64,000 bases of DNA from contig JAFLBI010000001.1 of the NCBI GenBank assembly GCA_017303835.1, forward strand, positions 620,001 to 684,000. The letters run 5' to 3'. Origin of the DNA: Chitinophagales bacterium (GTDB taxonomy: Bacteria; Bacteroidota; Bacteroidia; Chitinophagales; Chitinophagaceae). This document shows positions 35,982-44,271 of this stretch, one piece after another. How positions within the stretch are numbered: the stretch's first letter is position 1; the number at the start of each line of letters is the position of its first letter. The notes under the pieces were generated by a model, which saw only the letters and a program-made list of their open reading frames with translations, was not told the DNA's origin and did not search any database. The position numbers and the translations under genes were made by a program.

Positions 35982-36033
35982 GCTTCATGTTAACTGAAGC
36001 AGTGATTAATCACATTGTGTAGGTTATACACAA
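35982..36033. promoter_or_regulatory. Three tandem palindromes between pfkA and the reductase gene
   Basis: GCTTCA-N7-TGAAGC (35982-36000), the perfect 12-bp palindrome GTGATTAATCAC (36002-36013), and TTGTGTA-N5-TACACAA (36015-36033). They occupy the divergent spacer 20-70 nt upstream of pfkA and could be operators for either gene. Confidence 0.5.
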
Positions 36034-36101
36034 CCGTAAAAGTAAGTTTTTAATAAGAACCGACAAATTACACAATTTCGTCGGCTATTAATCGCCGAAA
36101 C

Positions 36102-36968
36102 ATGAAGATACTATTAACAGGTGCCATGGGTTTTTTGGGAAGGTGGTTGTTGAACGATTTAGCACCGCATTTTGACATGACCGCTTCCGGCCGACAAGCC
36201 AAGCCGACTTGGATGCAGCAGCCTTATGCACAGTTAGACCTTACAGATCAGGATGCAGTGGCGCAAATACTGCAACAAGACTATGATTGGATTATCCACA
36301 ACGCAGCCATGAGTAAGCCGGATATTTGTTTGAATGATCCTGCTACTGCATGGTCGAATAATGTAACAGCCACCAATCATTTATTGCAGTCGGCAGCTAA
36401 GCACACACGTTTTCTCTACATATCGACTGATTTTATTTTTGGTGATGATGGCCCGCATGGGGAAGATGCCACACCACAACCCTTGAACTATTATGGTGAA
36501 ACCAAACTGGCTGCCGAGCAATTGGTGCAAGCGAGTGGATTGGAATACGCCATTGTACGCCCTGTATTTATTTACGGACAACAATTAACCGATCAGCGAG
36601 GCAGTTTTGTGCAATGGGTGGTCAATTCCCTGAAAGCAAAACAATCTATCAAAGTGGTGAATGATCAATTGCGTACACCAACCTATGCACCTGATATTAC
36701 AAAAGGTATTCTGCAAATTATTCAGCAGGATGCAAGAGGCGCTTACCATTTAGCAGGAAAAGATATCGTGTCTCCATATCAAATGGCGGTGCAAATTGCC
36801 GCAGCTGCGGGATTGGATGCCGAACTGATCACACCCGTTGATGAAGCCAGTTTTCCTGAACCTGTGCGCAGGGCCAAGAAAGGCGGCTTATTGATTGATA
36901 AAGCCGTTCGTGAATTGGGCTATGCACCAGTTGATATTGAAACCGGTATTCGATTGAGTCTGGCTTAG
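36102..36968 (+). CDS. RmlD-like NAD(P)-dependent sugar-nucleotide reductase
   Basis: 288 residues, extended SDR of the dTDP-4-dehydrorhamnose reductase type. LLTGAMGFLGRWLLNDL is the Rossmann glycine motif; WIIHNAAMSKPDIC, FLYISTDFIFGDDGPH and YYGETKLAAEQL (YxxxK active site) follow. The C-terminal part (QLRTPTYAPDITKGILQI and GAYHLAGKDIVS) matches RmlD. No other rhamnose genes lie nearby, so the true substrate is uncertain. Its stop overlaps the arginase stop by four bases. Confidence 0.82.
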   Translation: MKILLTGAMGFLGRWLLNDLAPHFDMTASGRQAKPTWMQQPYAQLDLTDQDAVAQILQQDYDWIIHNAAMSKPDICLNDPATAWSNNVTATNHLLQSAAKHTRFLYISTDFIFGDDGPHGEDATPQPLNYYGETKLAAEQLVQASGLEYAIVRPVFIYGQQLTDQRGSFVQWVVNSLKAKQSIKVVNDQLRTPTYAPDITKGILQIIQQDARGAYHLAGKDIVSPYQMAVQIAAAAGLDAELITPVDEASFPEPVRRAKKGGLLIDKAVRELGYAPVDIETGIRLSLA

Positions 36969-37912
36969 TTCATCATCAGAATATTCACGCTACGCTGGAG
37001 AATATTGAAAGCAATTTCTGCCATCAGGTTTTCTTTATCCAGCGTAGGGTTTACTTCCGTGATTTCAAAACAACAGATCTTTCTGTTCTGCATGAATTTT
37101 GAAATCAAATCTTCTGCTTCACGCTCACGTAAACCATTGCTTACCGGTGTGCCGGTTCCTTTGGAGATAGAGGAGTCCAGACTGTCCACATCAAAGGATA
37201 CATAGATATCCGTACAATCACTCAAATAACGAATGACGGCACGCACAATATTTTCCGGACCTTTTCTACGCACTTCATTGGTGGTAATCACTTTCATGCC
37301 ATACTTCTCAATCAGGTTGCGCTCTTCTCTTTCGTAATCACGCAGTGAAATGAAGACGATATCTTCTGGCAAAACCTTGGGCGCTATCTTACCAATATGT
37401 TTCAACGCATCCCAGGCGCGCTTGGTATCACTATCAATTTCGTGTACGGCATTTTCCTCATTGTCCTCTGCAATCGCAGATGCCAGCGGCATACCATGCA
37501 TATTGCCGGATGGGGTAGTATAAGGCGTATGTAAATCTGCGTGTGCATCAATCCAAATCACACCTAATTTGCTTTTGGGCTTGGCCATTTTAATACCGGC
37601 AATGGTGGCGCCAGCTGTACTATGATCCCCGCTTAACACCACAGGAAAGAAATTGCTCTTGATACTTTCCTGTACCGCCTTACTCACACGCTCGTACATA
37701 GTAGTAACACCTTTGATGCGCTTTGCATAAGGCGATTCAATGGGTTCGAATAAGAGTTTATTTTCTGTCTGAATTTTTTCAGAAGGAAAATGCACAAAGA
37801 AATTGCTCATGAAATCGAGCGCAGCAATTTTTACAGCATCAATGCCTAGGCTGGCACCACGGGTACCGGCGCCTATTTCTGAGGGGACTTCAATGAGTTT
37901 GATATTTTTCAT
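36965..37912 (-). CDS. Arginase
   Basis: Hydrolyses arginine to ornithine and urea using a Mn2+ pair. 315 residues. Metal-binding motifs are intact: VVLSGDHSTAGATIAG, VIWIDAHADLHTPYT and YVSFDVDSLDSSISKGTGTP. A distinctive N-terminus (KLIEVPSEIGAGTRGASLGI) is typical of arginases in Bacteroidota. With the arginine decarboxylase at the right of the window it gives two fates for arginine. Agmatinase or formimidoylglutamase activity is less likely, since another ureohydrolase in this window fits HutG. Confidence 0.9.
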   Translation of the reverse strand: MKNIKLIEVPSEIGAGTRGASLGIDAVKIAALDFMSNFFVHFPSEKIQTENKLLFEPIESPYAKRIKGVTTMYERVSKAVQESIKSNFFPVVLSGDHSTAGATIAGIKMAKPKSKLGVIWIDAHADLHTPYTTPSGNMHGMPLASAIAEDNEENAVHEIDSDTKRAWDALKHIGKIAPKVLPEDIVFISLRDYEREERNLIEKYGMKVITTNEVRRKGPENIVRAVIRYLSDCTDIYVSFDVDSLDSSISKGTGTPVSNGLREREAEDLISKFMQNRKICCFEITEVNPTLDKENLMAEIAFNILQRSVNILMMN

Positions 37913-38055
37913 ACAATGACATTATGGTTAGCAATAACGATTCATCCACTAGGGACGCAATGGGTTAGAATAAGGCAAAGGAAAGTTTAGCCAGCAGGCA
38001 GAATGCGGCGGCTATCGGGATAACTAATATATGGTGTGCTGTTCAGCATCAGATT

Positions 38056-38080
38056 CAAAAATAGGGGATTCGCCCTATTT
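38056..38080 (-). terminator. Possible terminator after the CrtA-like gene
   Basis: AAATAGGG and CCCTATTT pair across a six-base loop; on the minus strand a T-run follows. The stem touches the stop codon. Confidence 0.55.
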
Positions 38081-38769
38081 CAATTGCAAACTGTCGTTAA
38101 TTCTGTATAAACCGCACTATCGTTTAAGGAACCGGTACTGCGCTTCAAACGAAAACGCACAAACATTTCCTCACTATACCATTGTTCCTGATAGGTTTTG
38201 CGAATCACTTCCTTGTGTTCATGCATGCGATAGGCAAACTCGCGCATAGCTGATTTGGAATGCCAAATACTGAATGTAGCCTGCTTGATCCAAGGTATTT
38301 CACCAATGCCCACAGATGTAATAAAGCCCGGTGCACCAGCCATCTGTACAGCTACGGCATCCACATGTTGCCAGAAATTCTTTAATCGATTCAATCGGAT
38401 AGTAGCACGTGTCAGCACAGCTATTGGCCCATCATAATCGGTGTTCTTTGGTAAGTCGCCAAAAGGTGTTTGTTGATCCCAGGTACCATGTCCTTCAATC
38501 GCTTCCAATTCTAATTGCCATACGCGTGCTTTGAATAAACGAAACCAAGCATTCATCCATTTAGGCATATCGGCTTCACCAGTTAATAAGACAGCCCATT
38601 GTTGCCAGTCGGGCGTTTTATCGAAAGTCCCATTCTTACCACAGCCCATGAGTTTCCAAAAGCTAAACTGTGTAGTGAACCAAAGCATTATACGAAACCA
38701 TGCCATGGATAAAAATCCAGCCCAGCCAAAACCTTTGGGATATCGTGCAATGATCAATTGAATACGCAT
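38080..38769 (-). CDS. Spheroidene monooxygenase (CrtA)-like protein
   Basis: About 229 residues from MRIQLIIARYPKGFGWAGF; the longer frame upstream reads through low-complexity DNA. Features of CrtA-like proteins: FWKLMGCGKNGTFDKTPDW, VLTRATIRLNRLKNFW and QATFSIWHSKSAMREFAYRM followed by HKEVIRKTYQEQWYSEEMFVRF-type ending. CrtA is a haem-linked ketolase of carotenoids in purple bacteria. No carotenoid gene is nearby, and many Bacteroidota carry this family with no pigment role proven, so the true substrate is open. Confidence 0.75.
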   Translation of the reverse strand: MRIQLIIARYPKGFGWAGFLSMAWFRIMLWFTTQFSFWKLMGCGKNGTFDKTPDWQQWAVLLTGEADMPKWMNAWFRLFKARVWQLELEAIEGHGTWDQQTPFGDLPKNTDYDGPIAVLTRATIRLNRLKNFWQHVDAVAVQMAGAPGFITSVGIGEIPWIKQATFSIWHSKSAMREFAYRMHEHKEVIRKTYQEQWYSEEMFVRFRLKRSTGSLNDSAVYTELTTVCN

Positions 38770-38853
38770 GCTGCAATCTACTACAGATTTTGAGGGGTTT
38801 TGTTTGATGATTTCGAGTTTATGATTTGATATTGTGCTAAAGCCTAACCGCAA

Positions 38854-39328
38854 AGACGGAATGGCGCAAGGTGGCGCTAGGAAGTATATATTTTTACCGC
38901 AGAGATAGAGAGGAGCAGAGTTTGCGCAGCGTAAATCATCTTTTAAAATTTGCTCCCCTGCTAAGGGGAGCTGGACCCGAAGGGGACTGAGGGGTATTTA
39001 CACCACCCCGTCTTGCATTAGATGCAAGCACCCATCTTTCGCTAAAGCTTCAGATGACAGGCCCTCCTTGTCAAGGAGGGGAAATAATTTATAGCTTATT
39101 GATGCACTTGATAACCACGCTAAGCTCGCCAAGAATAATTAGCCCGCAAGGATTGGGTGAGATTTGTGCGCCTGATCAACTTTGCGCGCTTTGCGAGAAA
39201 CTGATGCTAAACGCAATAATAGCTTTTTGCTTTAGGCCTTACGCACTAAACCTTTTCGTTTTTCTTTCCTCGATTCTCGATTCTTTCAATTCTTTTTGCT
39301 TTTGCCTTTTTACTTATTACTTTGAACC
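38854..39328. repeat. Patchwork of dispersed repeats (region C)
   Basis: No gene visible. It holds a CCGCAAAGACG-type segment near 38848, the first copy of a 105-bp direct repeat (38896-38999, second copy 39836-39940), a beta-alpha palindrome composite, another GCGC/TTTGCG-rich stretch near 39150-39205, and a pyrimidine-rich tract (39255-39320). The same ingredients occur in regions A, D, E and F. Confidence 0.8.
38951..39081 (+). repeat. Composite beta-alpha palindromic repeat, copy C
   Basis: Beta (38951-38997) with hairpin CCC-GAA-GGG, four bases, then alpha (39002-39081) with hairpin TTGCAT-TAG-ATGCAA, a gamma hairpin (39033-39056) and the closing CCCTCCTTG..CAAGGAGGG stem. Order and spacing equal copy A in the other orientation. 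Confidence 0.85.
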
Positions 39329-39715
39329 ATGCAATCCCTCGCACATATCGCATTAGTGGTGAAAGATTATGATGAAGCCATTGCTTTCTTCACCCAAAAG
39401 CTAGGCTTTCATTTGATGGAAGACACAGTATTAAGTCCAACCAAACGCTGGGTATTGGTAGCACCGTCAGGTAGCAATGGTTGTCAGATTTTACTGGCCA
39501 AAGCAGCCAATGAAGAACAATTAAGCAGGGTAGGTAATCAAACCGGCGGACGTGTATTCCTTTTTCTGCACACAGATAATTTTCAACGCGATTACCAGCG
39601 CTTACTCGATCATCAAGTCAAAATTATTCGTGAACCAAGTGTAGAAGCTTACGGCACGGTTGCGGTTTTCGAAGATCTCTATGGTAATTGGTGGGATTTG
39701 ATTGAAAGGAATTAA
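39329..39715 (+). CDS. VOC (glyoxalase/bleomycin resistance) superfamily protein
   Basis: 128 residues, one VOC module: AHIALVVKDYDEAIAFFTQK at the start, ILLAKAANEEQL in the middle, and VAVFEDLYGNWWDLIERN at the end. The His near the N-terminus and the Glu in VFEDLYGN occupy usual metal-ligand positions. These small enzymes form dimers and act as isomerases, dioxygenases or resistance proteins; the substrate cannot be told. The gene is flanked by the two copies of a 105-bp direct repeat. Confidence 0.88.
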   Translation: MQSLAHIALVVKDYDEAIAFFTQKLGFHLMEDTVLSPTKRWVLVAPSGSNGCQILLAKAANEEQLSRVGNQTGGRVFLFLHTDNFQRDYQRLLDHQVKIIREPSVEAYGTVAVFEDLYGNWWDLIERN

Positions 39716-40197
39716 GAATTAACAATTAATAATTAATAATTAAGAATTGGGGGGTGGGGGTTTGTGCTTTTTATTTCTAAGTCATTGAGTCTCGAATTCA
39801 TTACTCTATCATTTTTCTTTTGTTCTGTGTTTTTCACCGCAGAGAAAAAGAGTGGCCGGAGTTTGCGCAGAGTAGATCAGCTTTTGAAATATGCTCCCCT
39901 GCTAAGGGGAGCTGGCCCCGAAGGGGACTGAGGGGTATTTGAATTACGAGCTTAAATCACAAAGCTTTCAAAGGTCTTTGGTCTTTGGCTGTTAGTCTTT
40001 GGCACTTTTCGTTTCTCAACCCTCCATTTTCAATTTTTCCTTCCCCTATTCGTTTTTCTTCCCTCGTTCCTCGATTTTTTCTTCATCTGTTCCTTGTTCT
40101 AATGTTCTACTGTTCAATATTCATTTCGATTTTCTTTTCTCGATTTTCTTTTCTCGATTCTCGTTTTTTCCTTACGTTGTTCCTTTACCTTTATATC
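39716..40197. repeat. Patchwork of dispersed repeats (region D)
   Basis: No gene visible. An AATTAATAATTAAG stretch comes first, then the second copy of the 105-bp direct repeat (39836-39940) which includes a beta palindrome (39892-39937, hairpin CCCC-GAA-GGGG), then about 230 nt of pyrimidine-rich sequence with a reverse copy of the GAACA-spaced repeat (40081-40118). The open frame through the pyrimidine tract, in phase with hutI, has low-complexity Phe/Ser/Leu translation and is not counted as coding. Confidence 0.8.
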
Positions 40198-41430
40198 ATG
40201 GCCTTATTGCTCACCAACATTGCTCAACTCATTAATACAAGAACCACTAACCAGTTACTACGTGGCAAGGCTTTGGCAGAACTGCCTGTGCTCAACAATG
40301 CTTGGCTATTGGTAGAACAAGATCGTATTGCAGCCTTTGGTGCTATGGATGCATTGCCACAAACCAATGCCGAAGTGTACGATGTACAGGGTGGTACTGT
40401 ATTGCCGGCTTTTGTGGATTCGCATACACATTTGGTCTTTGCTGCCAGCAGAGAAAATGAATTTGTAGATAAAATACGCGGACTCAGCTATGCTGAAATT
40501 GCGGCCAATGGTGGTGGTATTTTAAATTCTGCTGCGCGCTTAGCGAATACCGATGAAGATACTTTGTATCAATTGGCAGCAGCTCGTTTGCATAAACTCA
40601 TTTTATTGGGTACCGGTGCTATCGAAATCAAAAGTGGGTACGGACTATCCACCGAAGCAGAACTGAAAATGCTGCGGGTGATACGCCGACTCAAACAAAA
40701 TTTTCCCATTCCCATTAAAGCCACATTTTTAGGTGCACATAGTTTTCCGCCGGAGTATAAACAGAATCACGAAGGCTACGTGCAGTTGATCATCCATGAA
40801 ATGACTCCTGCTGTTGCAGCAGAAAACTTGGCCGAGTATATTGATGTATTCTGCGAGCAAGGTTTCTTTACGCCTGATCAAACCACAAGAATTTTGGAAG
40901 CCGGTAAAGCTGCCGGACTCTTGCCCAAAATCCACGCCAATCAATTGCATGTATCGGGTGGGGTAGAAACAGGTGTTGCTGCCGGTGCTATTTCGGTTGA
41001 CCATTTAGAATCCATGAATCAGGAAGCCATTCATTGTTTGGCTAAATCCAATACCATTGGTACGCTCTTGCCAACTGCCGCGTATTTTCTGCGCATGCCT
41101 TTTCAACCCGCGCGCGAGCTCATTGATGCCGGTTGTGCGGTAGCCATTGCTTCAGATTTTAATCCCGGCTCATCGCCCAGTGGCAATATGCAAACCGTGG
41201 TGAGCATGAGCTGTATTCAAATGCGCATGCTGCCTGAGGAAGCCATCAATGCGGCCACCCTCAATGCAGCTTATGCTTTACAATTGGAAAACGAAGTGGG
41301 CAGTATTACCGTGGGTAAAAAAGCCAACCTGATGATTACCCAACCGATTCCCTCCATTGCCTACCTGCCTTATGCATTTGGCGAAAACCATGTGGCCCGT
41401 ATGCTGGTGAATGGACAATGGTATGATTGA
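40198..41430 (+). CDS. hutI: Imidazolonepropionase
   Basis: Third step of histidine degradation: imidazolone propionate to N-formimino-L-glutamate. 410 residues from MALLLTNIAQLINTRT, which matches the family start; the open frame extends into pyrimidine-rich repeat DNA. Amidohydrolase motifs: VLPAFVDSHTHLVFAASREN (zinc HxH), GTGAIEIKSGYGLSTEAELK, LPKIHANQLHVSGG, and AIASDFNPGSSPSGNMQ (catalytic Asp). Coupled to hutG, whose start is close to or overlaps its end. Confidence 0.96.
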   Translation: MALLLTNIAQLINTRTTNQLLRGKALAELPVLNNAWLLVEQDRIAAFGAMDALPQTNAEVYDVQGGTVLPAFVDSHTHLVFAASRENEFVDKIRGLSYAEIAANGGGILNSAARLANTDEDTLYQLAAARLHKLILLGTGAIEIKSGYGLSTEAELKMLRVIRRLKQNFPIPIKATFLGAHSFPPEYKQNHEGYVQLIIHEMTPAVAAENLAEYIDVFCEQGFFTPDQTTRILEAGKAAGLLPKIHANQLHVSGGVETGVAAGAISVDHLESMNQEAIHCLAKSNTIGTLLPTAAYFLRMPFQPARELIDAGCAVAIASDFNPGSSPSGNMQTVVSMSCIQMRMLPEEAINAATLNAAYALQLENEVGSITVGKKANLMITQPIPSIAYLPYAFGENHVARMLVNGQWYD

Positions 41431-41464
41431 TTGTTTTCGTACCTTGTTACGGAAACCGATTGCT

Positions 41465-42514
41465 ATGCCACAACTGCGTATTTACAACAAACAGGATATT
41501 CTTTCTCAGACCAGGATCAGACGTTTTGAAACCAAACTCGGCGAGCGCATTCAAGTGCTGGCAGACCCCAATAATCTCCTCGCATCTCTACAGCAGAGCA
41601 GTGCAAAATTTGTGTTGCTGGGCGTGCCCGAAGACATCGGTGTAAAAGCCAATTATGGCATTGGCGGTGCCGATTCTGCCTGGTTGCCCTTTCTGCAAAG
41701 TTTTCTGAACATACAGAGCAATGATTTTTTAGACGGACAAGAAATCTTACTCCTCGGTCATTTTGATTTTTCTGCTTTTGAACAACTCATCGAACAGAAC
41801 GCACACGGCTACGAAGAAAAAGTAGATGCTTACCGCCATGCGGTGAATACGATAGATGATGCCGTGGAACAAGTGATTCAGCAAATTACCCAATGCGGTA
41901 AAATACCCATCGTGATTGGTGGCGGACACAACAATGCTTACCCCTGCATCAAGGGCTCGGCAAAAGGCTGGCAGAAATTTACCGGAGGCGATATGGCCCG
42001 CATCAATGTGGTGAATCTGGATGCGCACGCTGATTACCGACCCATGGAAGGTCGCCATAGCGGGAATGCATTCCGTTATGCAGAGGAAGATGGTTATTTA
42101 GAGAAATACTGCGTTGTAGGCATACATGAGAATTATATTACGCAAAACATCTGGATGGATATCGTAAACAATCCTTTCATGGATTGTATTACGCATGAAG
42201 ATATTTTCCTGCACGAGAAAAGAACATTTTTGCAAGCAGTAGGCATTGCGACCAGTTTTACAGAAGGCAACCGTTGTGGTATTGAATTAGACTTGGACTG
42301 CGTAGAAAATACACTCAGCAGTGCGGTAACACCCAGCGGCATAACAGCTAACCACGCTAGGCAATACGTAAATCTTGCTGCAGCAGATACCCAACCTGCT
42401 TATCTCCATATCTGCGAAGGCGCCACAGCATTAAGCGATGGCCGCAACTCTGCCACCACAGGAAAACTCATTAGCTATTTGGTGAGTGATTTTGTAAAAG
42501 GGAGTGGGGTATAG
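41465..42514 (+). CDS. hutG: Formimidoylglutamase (ureohydrolase family)
   Basis: Hydrolyses N-formimino-L-glutamate to glutamate and formamide. About 349 residues from MPQLRIYNKQDIL; in-frame ATGs at 41411 and 41423 would overlap hutI and remain possible. Ureohydrolase metal motifs: VIGGGHNNAYPCIKG, VNLDAHADYRPMEGRHSGN and GIELDLDCVENTLSSAVTPSG. Being next to hutI makes HutG far more likely than arginase or agmatinase. hutH and hutU are not in the window. Confidence 0.92.
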   Translation: MPQLRIYNKQDILSQTRIRRFETKLGERIQVLADPNNLLASLQQSSAKFVLLGVPEDIGVKANYGIGGADSAWLPFLQSFLNIQSNDFLDGQEILLLGHFDFSAFEQLIEQNAHGYEEKVDAYRHAVNTIDDAVEQVIQQITQCGKIPIVIGGGHNNAYPCIKGSAKGWQKFTGGDMARINVVNLDAHADYRPMEGRHSGNAFRYAEEDGYLEKYCVVGIHENYITQNIWMDIVNNPFMDCITHEDIFLHEKRTFLQAVGIATSFTEGNRCGIELDLDCVENTLSSAVTPSGITANHARQYVNLAAADTQPAYLHICEGATALSDGRNSATTGKLISYLVSDFVKGSGV

Positions 42515-42596
42515 ATCATATTTATTGGTTAGGCAACCAATAAAGAGTATGTTTTTAACTGTACTGGTTATTGATTGGGCTACAAGCAAAAGCTTT

Positions 42597-43349
42597 TTAC
42601 AATTTCCAAAATGTATAACTGTATTGTTCAACAACAAGTATGTTATTATAATCACCCGAAATTATTTCTGTTTTGCTCTCAAGTAATCCATTTTCTTTAT
42701 AACTATATTGATAAGTTGCGCCACCCAATTTGTTAGCATGGGTAACCATATTTAATGAATCATACGTATATGTTGTCGTTCTTATGAGAATAGGTTCTGT
42801 GCTTAGAAGCGGAAATATTCTTTCGCTAATATTTATTAACCTGTTCTTTGTGTCATAAATATATGAAGTATGAAGTTTGTCGCTACTTGATGTGTCGTTT
42901 GAATAGTAAGTAATCGATTCAGTTTTCTTTTTATTATGGTAAAAATGTACAGTTTTACCTGAACCACCGATAACGGATTCTTGTATTAGAAGTTTTCTCT
43001 TATATTTTTTGTCAAACAATGTTGTATCCGTTCTTTGAATTGAGTAAGAAATATTAATTCTTTTAAGTTGATCACCATATTTATTATTCTTAAAAATGTA
43101 TTCGTTGATAATTTTTCCATTCCTGTCAAAAACTGATTGTTTTAATAGATACCCTTTTTTGTCAAATTCATAAATGAAAGTTGATGGTTTAAAATTGCCA
43201 ACTGTAACTATTGCCTTTATTTGTTGTATTCGATTTGCTTTAAAGATTTTCTTGTCGTGACGCCCTTCGAAAAAAGCATCAGTATCATTGACTTGGCTGA
43301 AACTTTGAAATGTGAATGTATAAAGTAATAAATGCAATAGGATTCTCAT
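42597..43349 (-). CDS. Secreted protein of unknown function
   Basis: 250 residues with a signal peptide (MRILLHLLLYTFTFQSFSQ). The body contains repeated units of the type YEFDKKGYLLKQSVFDRNGK, IYDTKNRLINISERI and YSYKENGLLESKTEI, resembling the YD/RHS-like or YwqK-type repeats that form beta hairpins. Codons are AT-rich compared with hutG. No ligand is proposed. It forms a minus-strand pair with the next gene, 55 nt apart. Confidence 0.6.
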   Translation of the reverse strand: MRILLHLLLYTFTFQSFSQVNDTDAFFEGRHDKKIFKANRIQQIKAIVTVGNFKPSTFIYEFDKKGYLLKQSVFDRNGKIINEYIFKNNKYGDQLKRINISYSIQRTDTTLFDKKYKRKLLIQESVIGGSGKTVHFYHNKKKTESITYYSNDTSSSDKLHTSYIYDTKNRLINISERIFPLLSTEPILIRTTTYTYDSLNMVTHANKLGGATYQYSYKENGLLESKTEIISGDYNNILVVEQYSYTFWKL

Positions 43350-43404
43350 TAGTTTATTTGTTTGTTACAGTCTTATCAGGAGTTTGAAATCATCAATTTT
43401 CTTG

Positions 43405-43920
43405 CTATGCTGACTTTATTGATATAGTTGTCTCAATAAACTTCTGTCTAAGAAGTTTGTCGTGAGATTTTGGATAAGCCCCTATCACCATAACAACTAC
43501 ATCATCAACTTCAATAAGTGTCATGATTAGAATAAAGTTTTCAAACTGAGTTTTATCTGGACTTATTTCCTCTGTAATAAAAGAAACAGCTTCTTTTTTG
43601 TTAACAGTATTGTATATGACATCAACTTTAAGTGAGTTCTCTCTGGGACTTGACGTCAAGAATTCTTTTTTAGCATCATCATATTTTCCGGGAAGTGTAA
43701 CAATCTTTAAAGTTGCATTGATTGACTTTTTTTCAAATCCGCTTCCATCATCTAATGCAACAAATCCTGTGTCGGGATTTTTTAGTAAGAAACTTTTTGT
43801 CAGCCAGTTGAGTGTAATTGTTGAATCTGTTTTTGTTGGTTTCTTTTCTTGTGCCCAAGCACTAATTGTTATCGCCAAACAGAAAAATACAACCGCAACA
43901 AATTTGTTTTTATGAGTCAT
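43405..43920 (-). CDS. Secreted protein of unknown function
   Basis: 171 residues. Signal peptide MTHKNKFVAVVFFCLAITISAWA; the mature part is a single small domain with hydrophobic strands (FENFILIMTLIEVDDVVVMVIGAYP). No family is recognised. The upstream region holds GGGAAATTTCCC and CCCGTT motifs that may be operator sites. Confidence 0.55.
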   Translation of the reverse strand: MTHKNKFVAVVFFCLAITISAWAQEKKPTKTDSTITLNWLTKSFLLKNPDTGFVALDDGSGFEKKSINATLKIVTLPGKYDDAKKEFLTSSPRENSLKVDVIYNTVNKKEAVSFITEEISPDKTQFENFILIMTLIEVDDVVVMVIGAYPKSHDKLLRQKFIETTISIKSA

Positions 43921-43998
43921 GCTTTTGATTATTGAGAATTTGAGGAATGCTTAATTTTTCAAAACGCCAAAACTATTCAAGGAAACTTATAAAGTCAA

Positions 43999-44060
43999 CC
44001 CGTTAAACAACGGTATTTTCATGGGAAATTTCCCGTTTTTGAGTGGGGTTTTTCCCGTTT
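43999..44060. promoter_or_regulatory. GGGAAATTTCCC palindrome with three CCCGTT motifs
   Basis: A perfect 12-bp palindrome at 44023-44034, with CCCGTT at about 43999, 44032 and 44053, lies 80-140 nt upstream of the start of the 171-residue secreted protein. Function is not known. Confidence 0.4.
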
Positions 44061-44271
44061 TAAGGCAAAAGGAATAAGTGAGAAGCTAAAAGTGGGTAAG
44101 GAAGATTGAACAGATGAACAATAGAGCAAGGAACAGAGGAAGACTAAAGTCAAAAGGCAAAATTCAAAAGTAAAAATGGTAATAATCCTTGCGGGCAAAT
44201 AAATACCTGACGAGCTTTGCGCTTTCAGCGTTCTATCGATCTCAAATCACAAATCAATAATCACAAATAGT
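44061..44271. repeat. Patchwork of dispersed repeats (region E)
   Basis: A GAACA-spaced purine repeat (44104-44141), a segment AAGTCAAAAGGCAAAATTC that mirrors the tract near 39290 in reverse, a CGC-TTTCA-GCG hairpin near 44220, and a CAAATCACAAATC tract (44239-44270). No gene visible. Confidence 0.7.

Noticed and set aside
39311..39318. TTACTTTG before the VOC gene as a -7 box
   Set aside because: The first two bases do not fit TAnnTTTG and it lies in repeat-derived sequence.
38854..39328. Complete insertion sequence
   Set aside because: Repeats and palindromes are present but no transposase frame and no defined inverted ends.
39985..40197. N-terminal extension of HutI
   Set aside because: The in-phase frame lies in pyrimidine-rich repeat DNA and translates to low-complexity Phe/Ser; the family start is at 40198.
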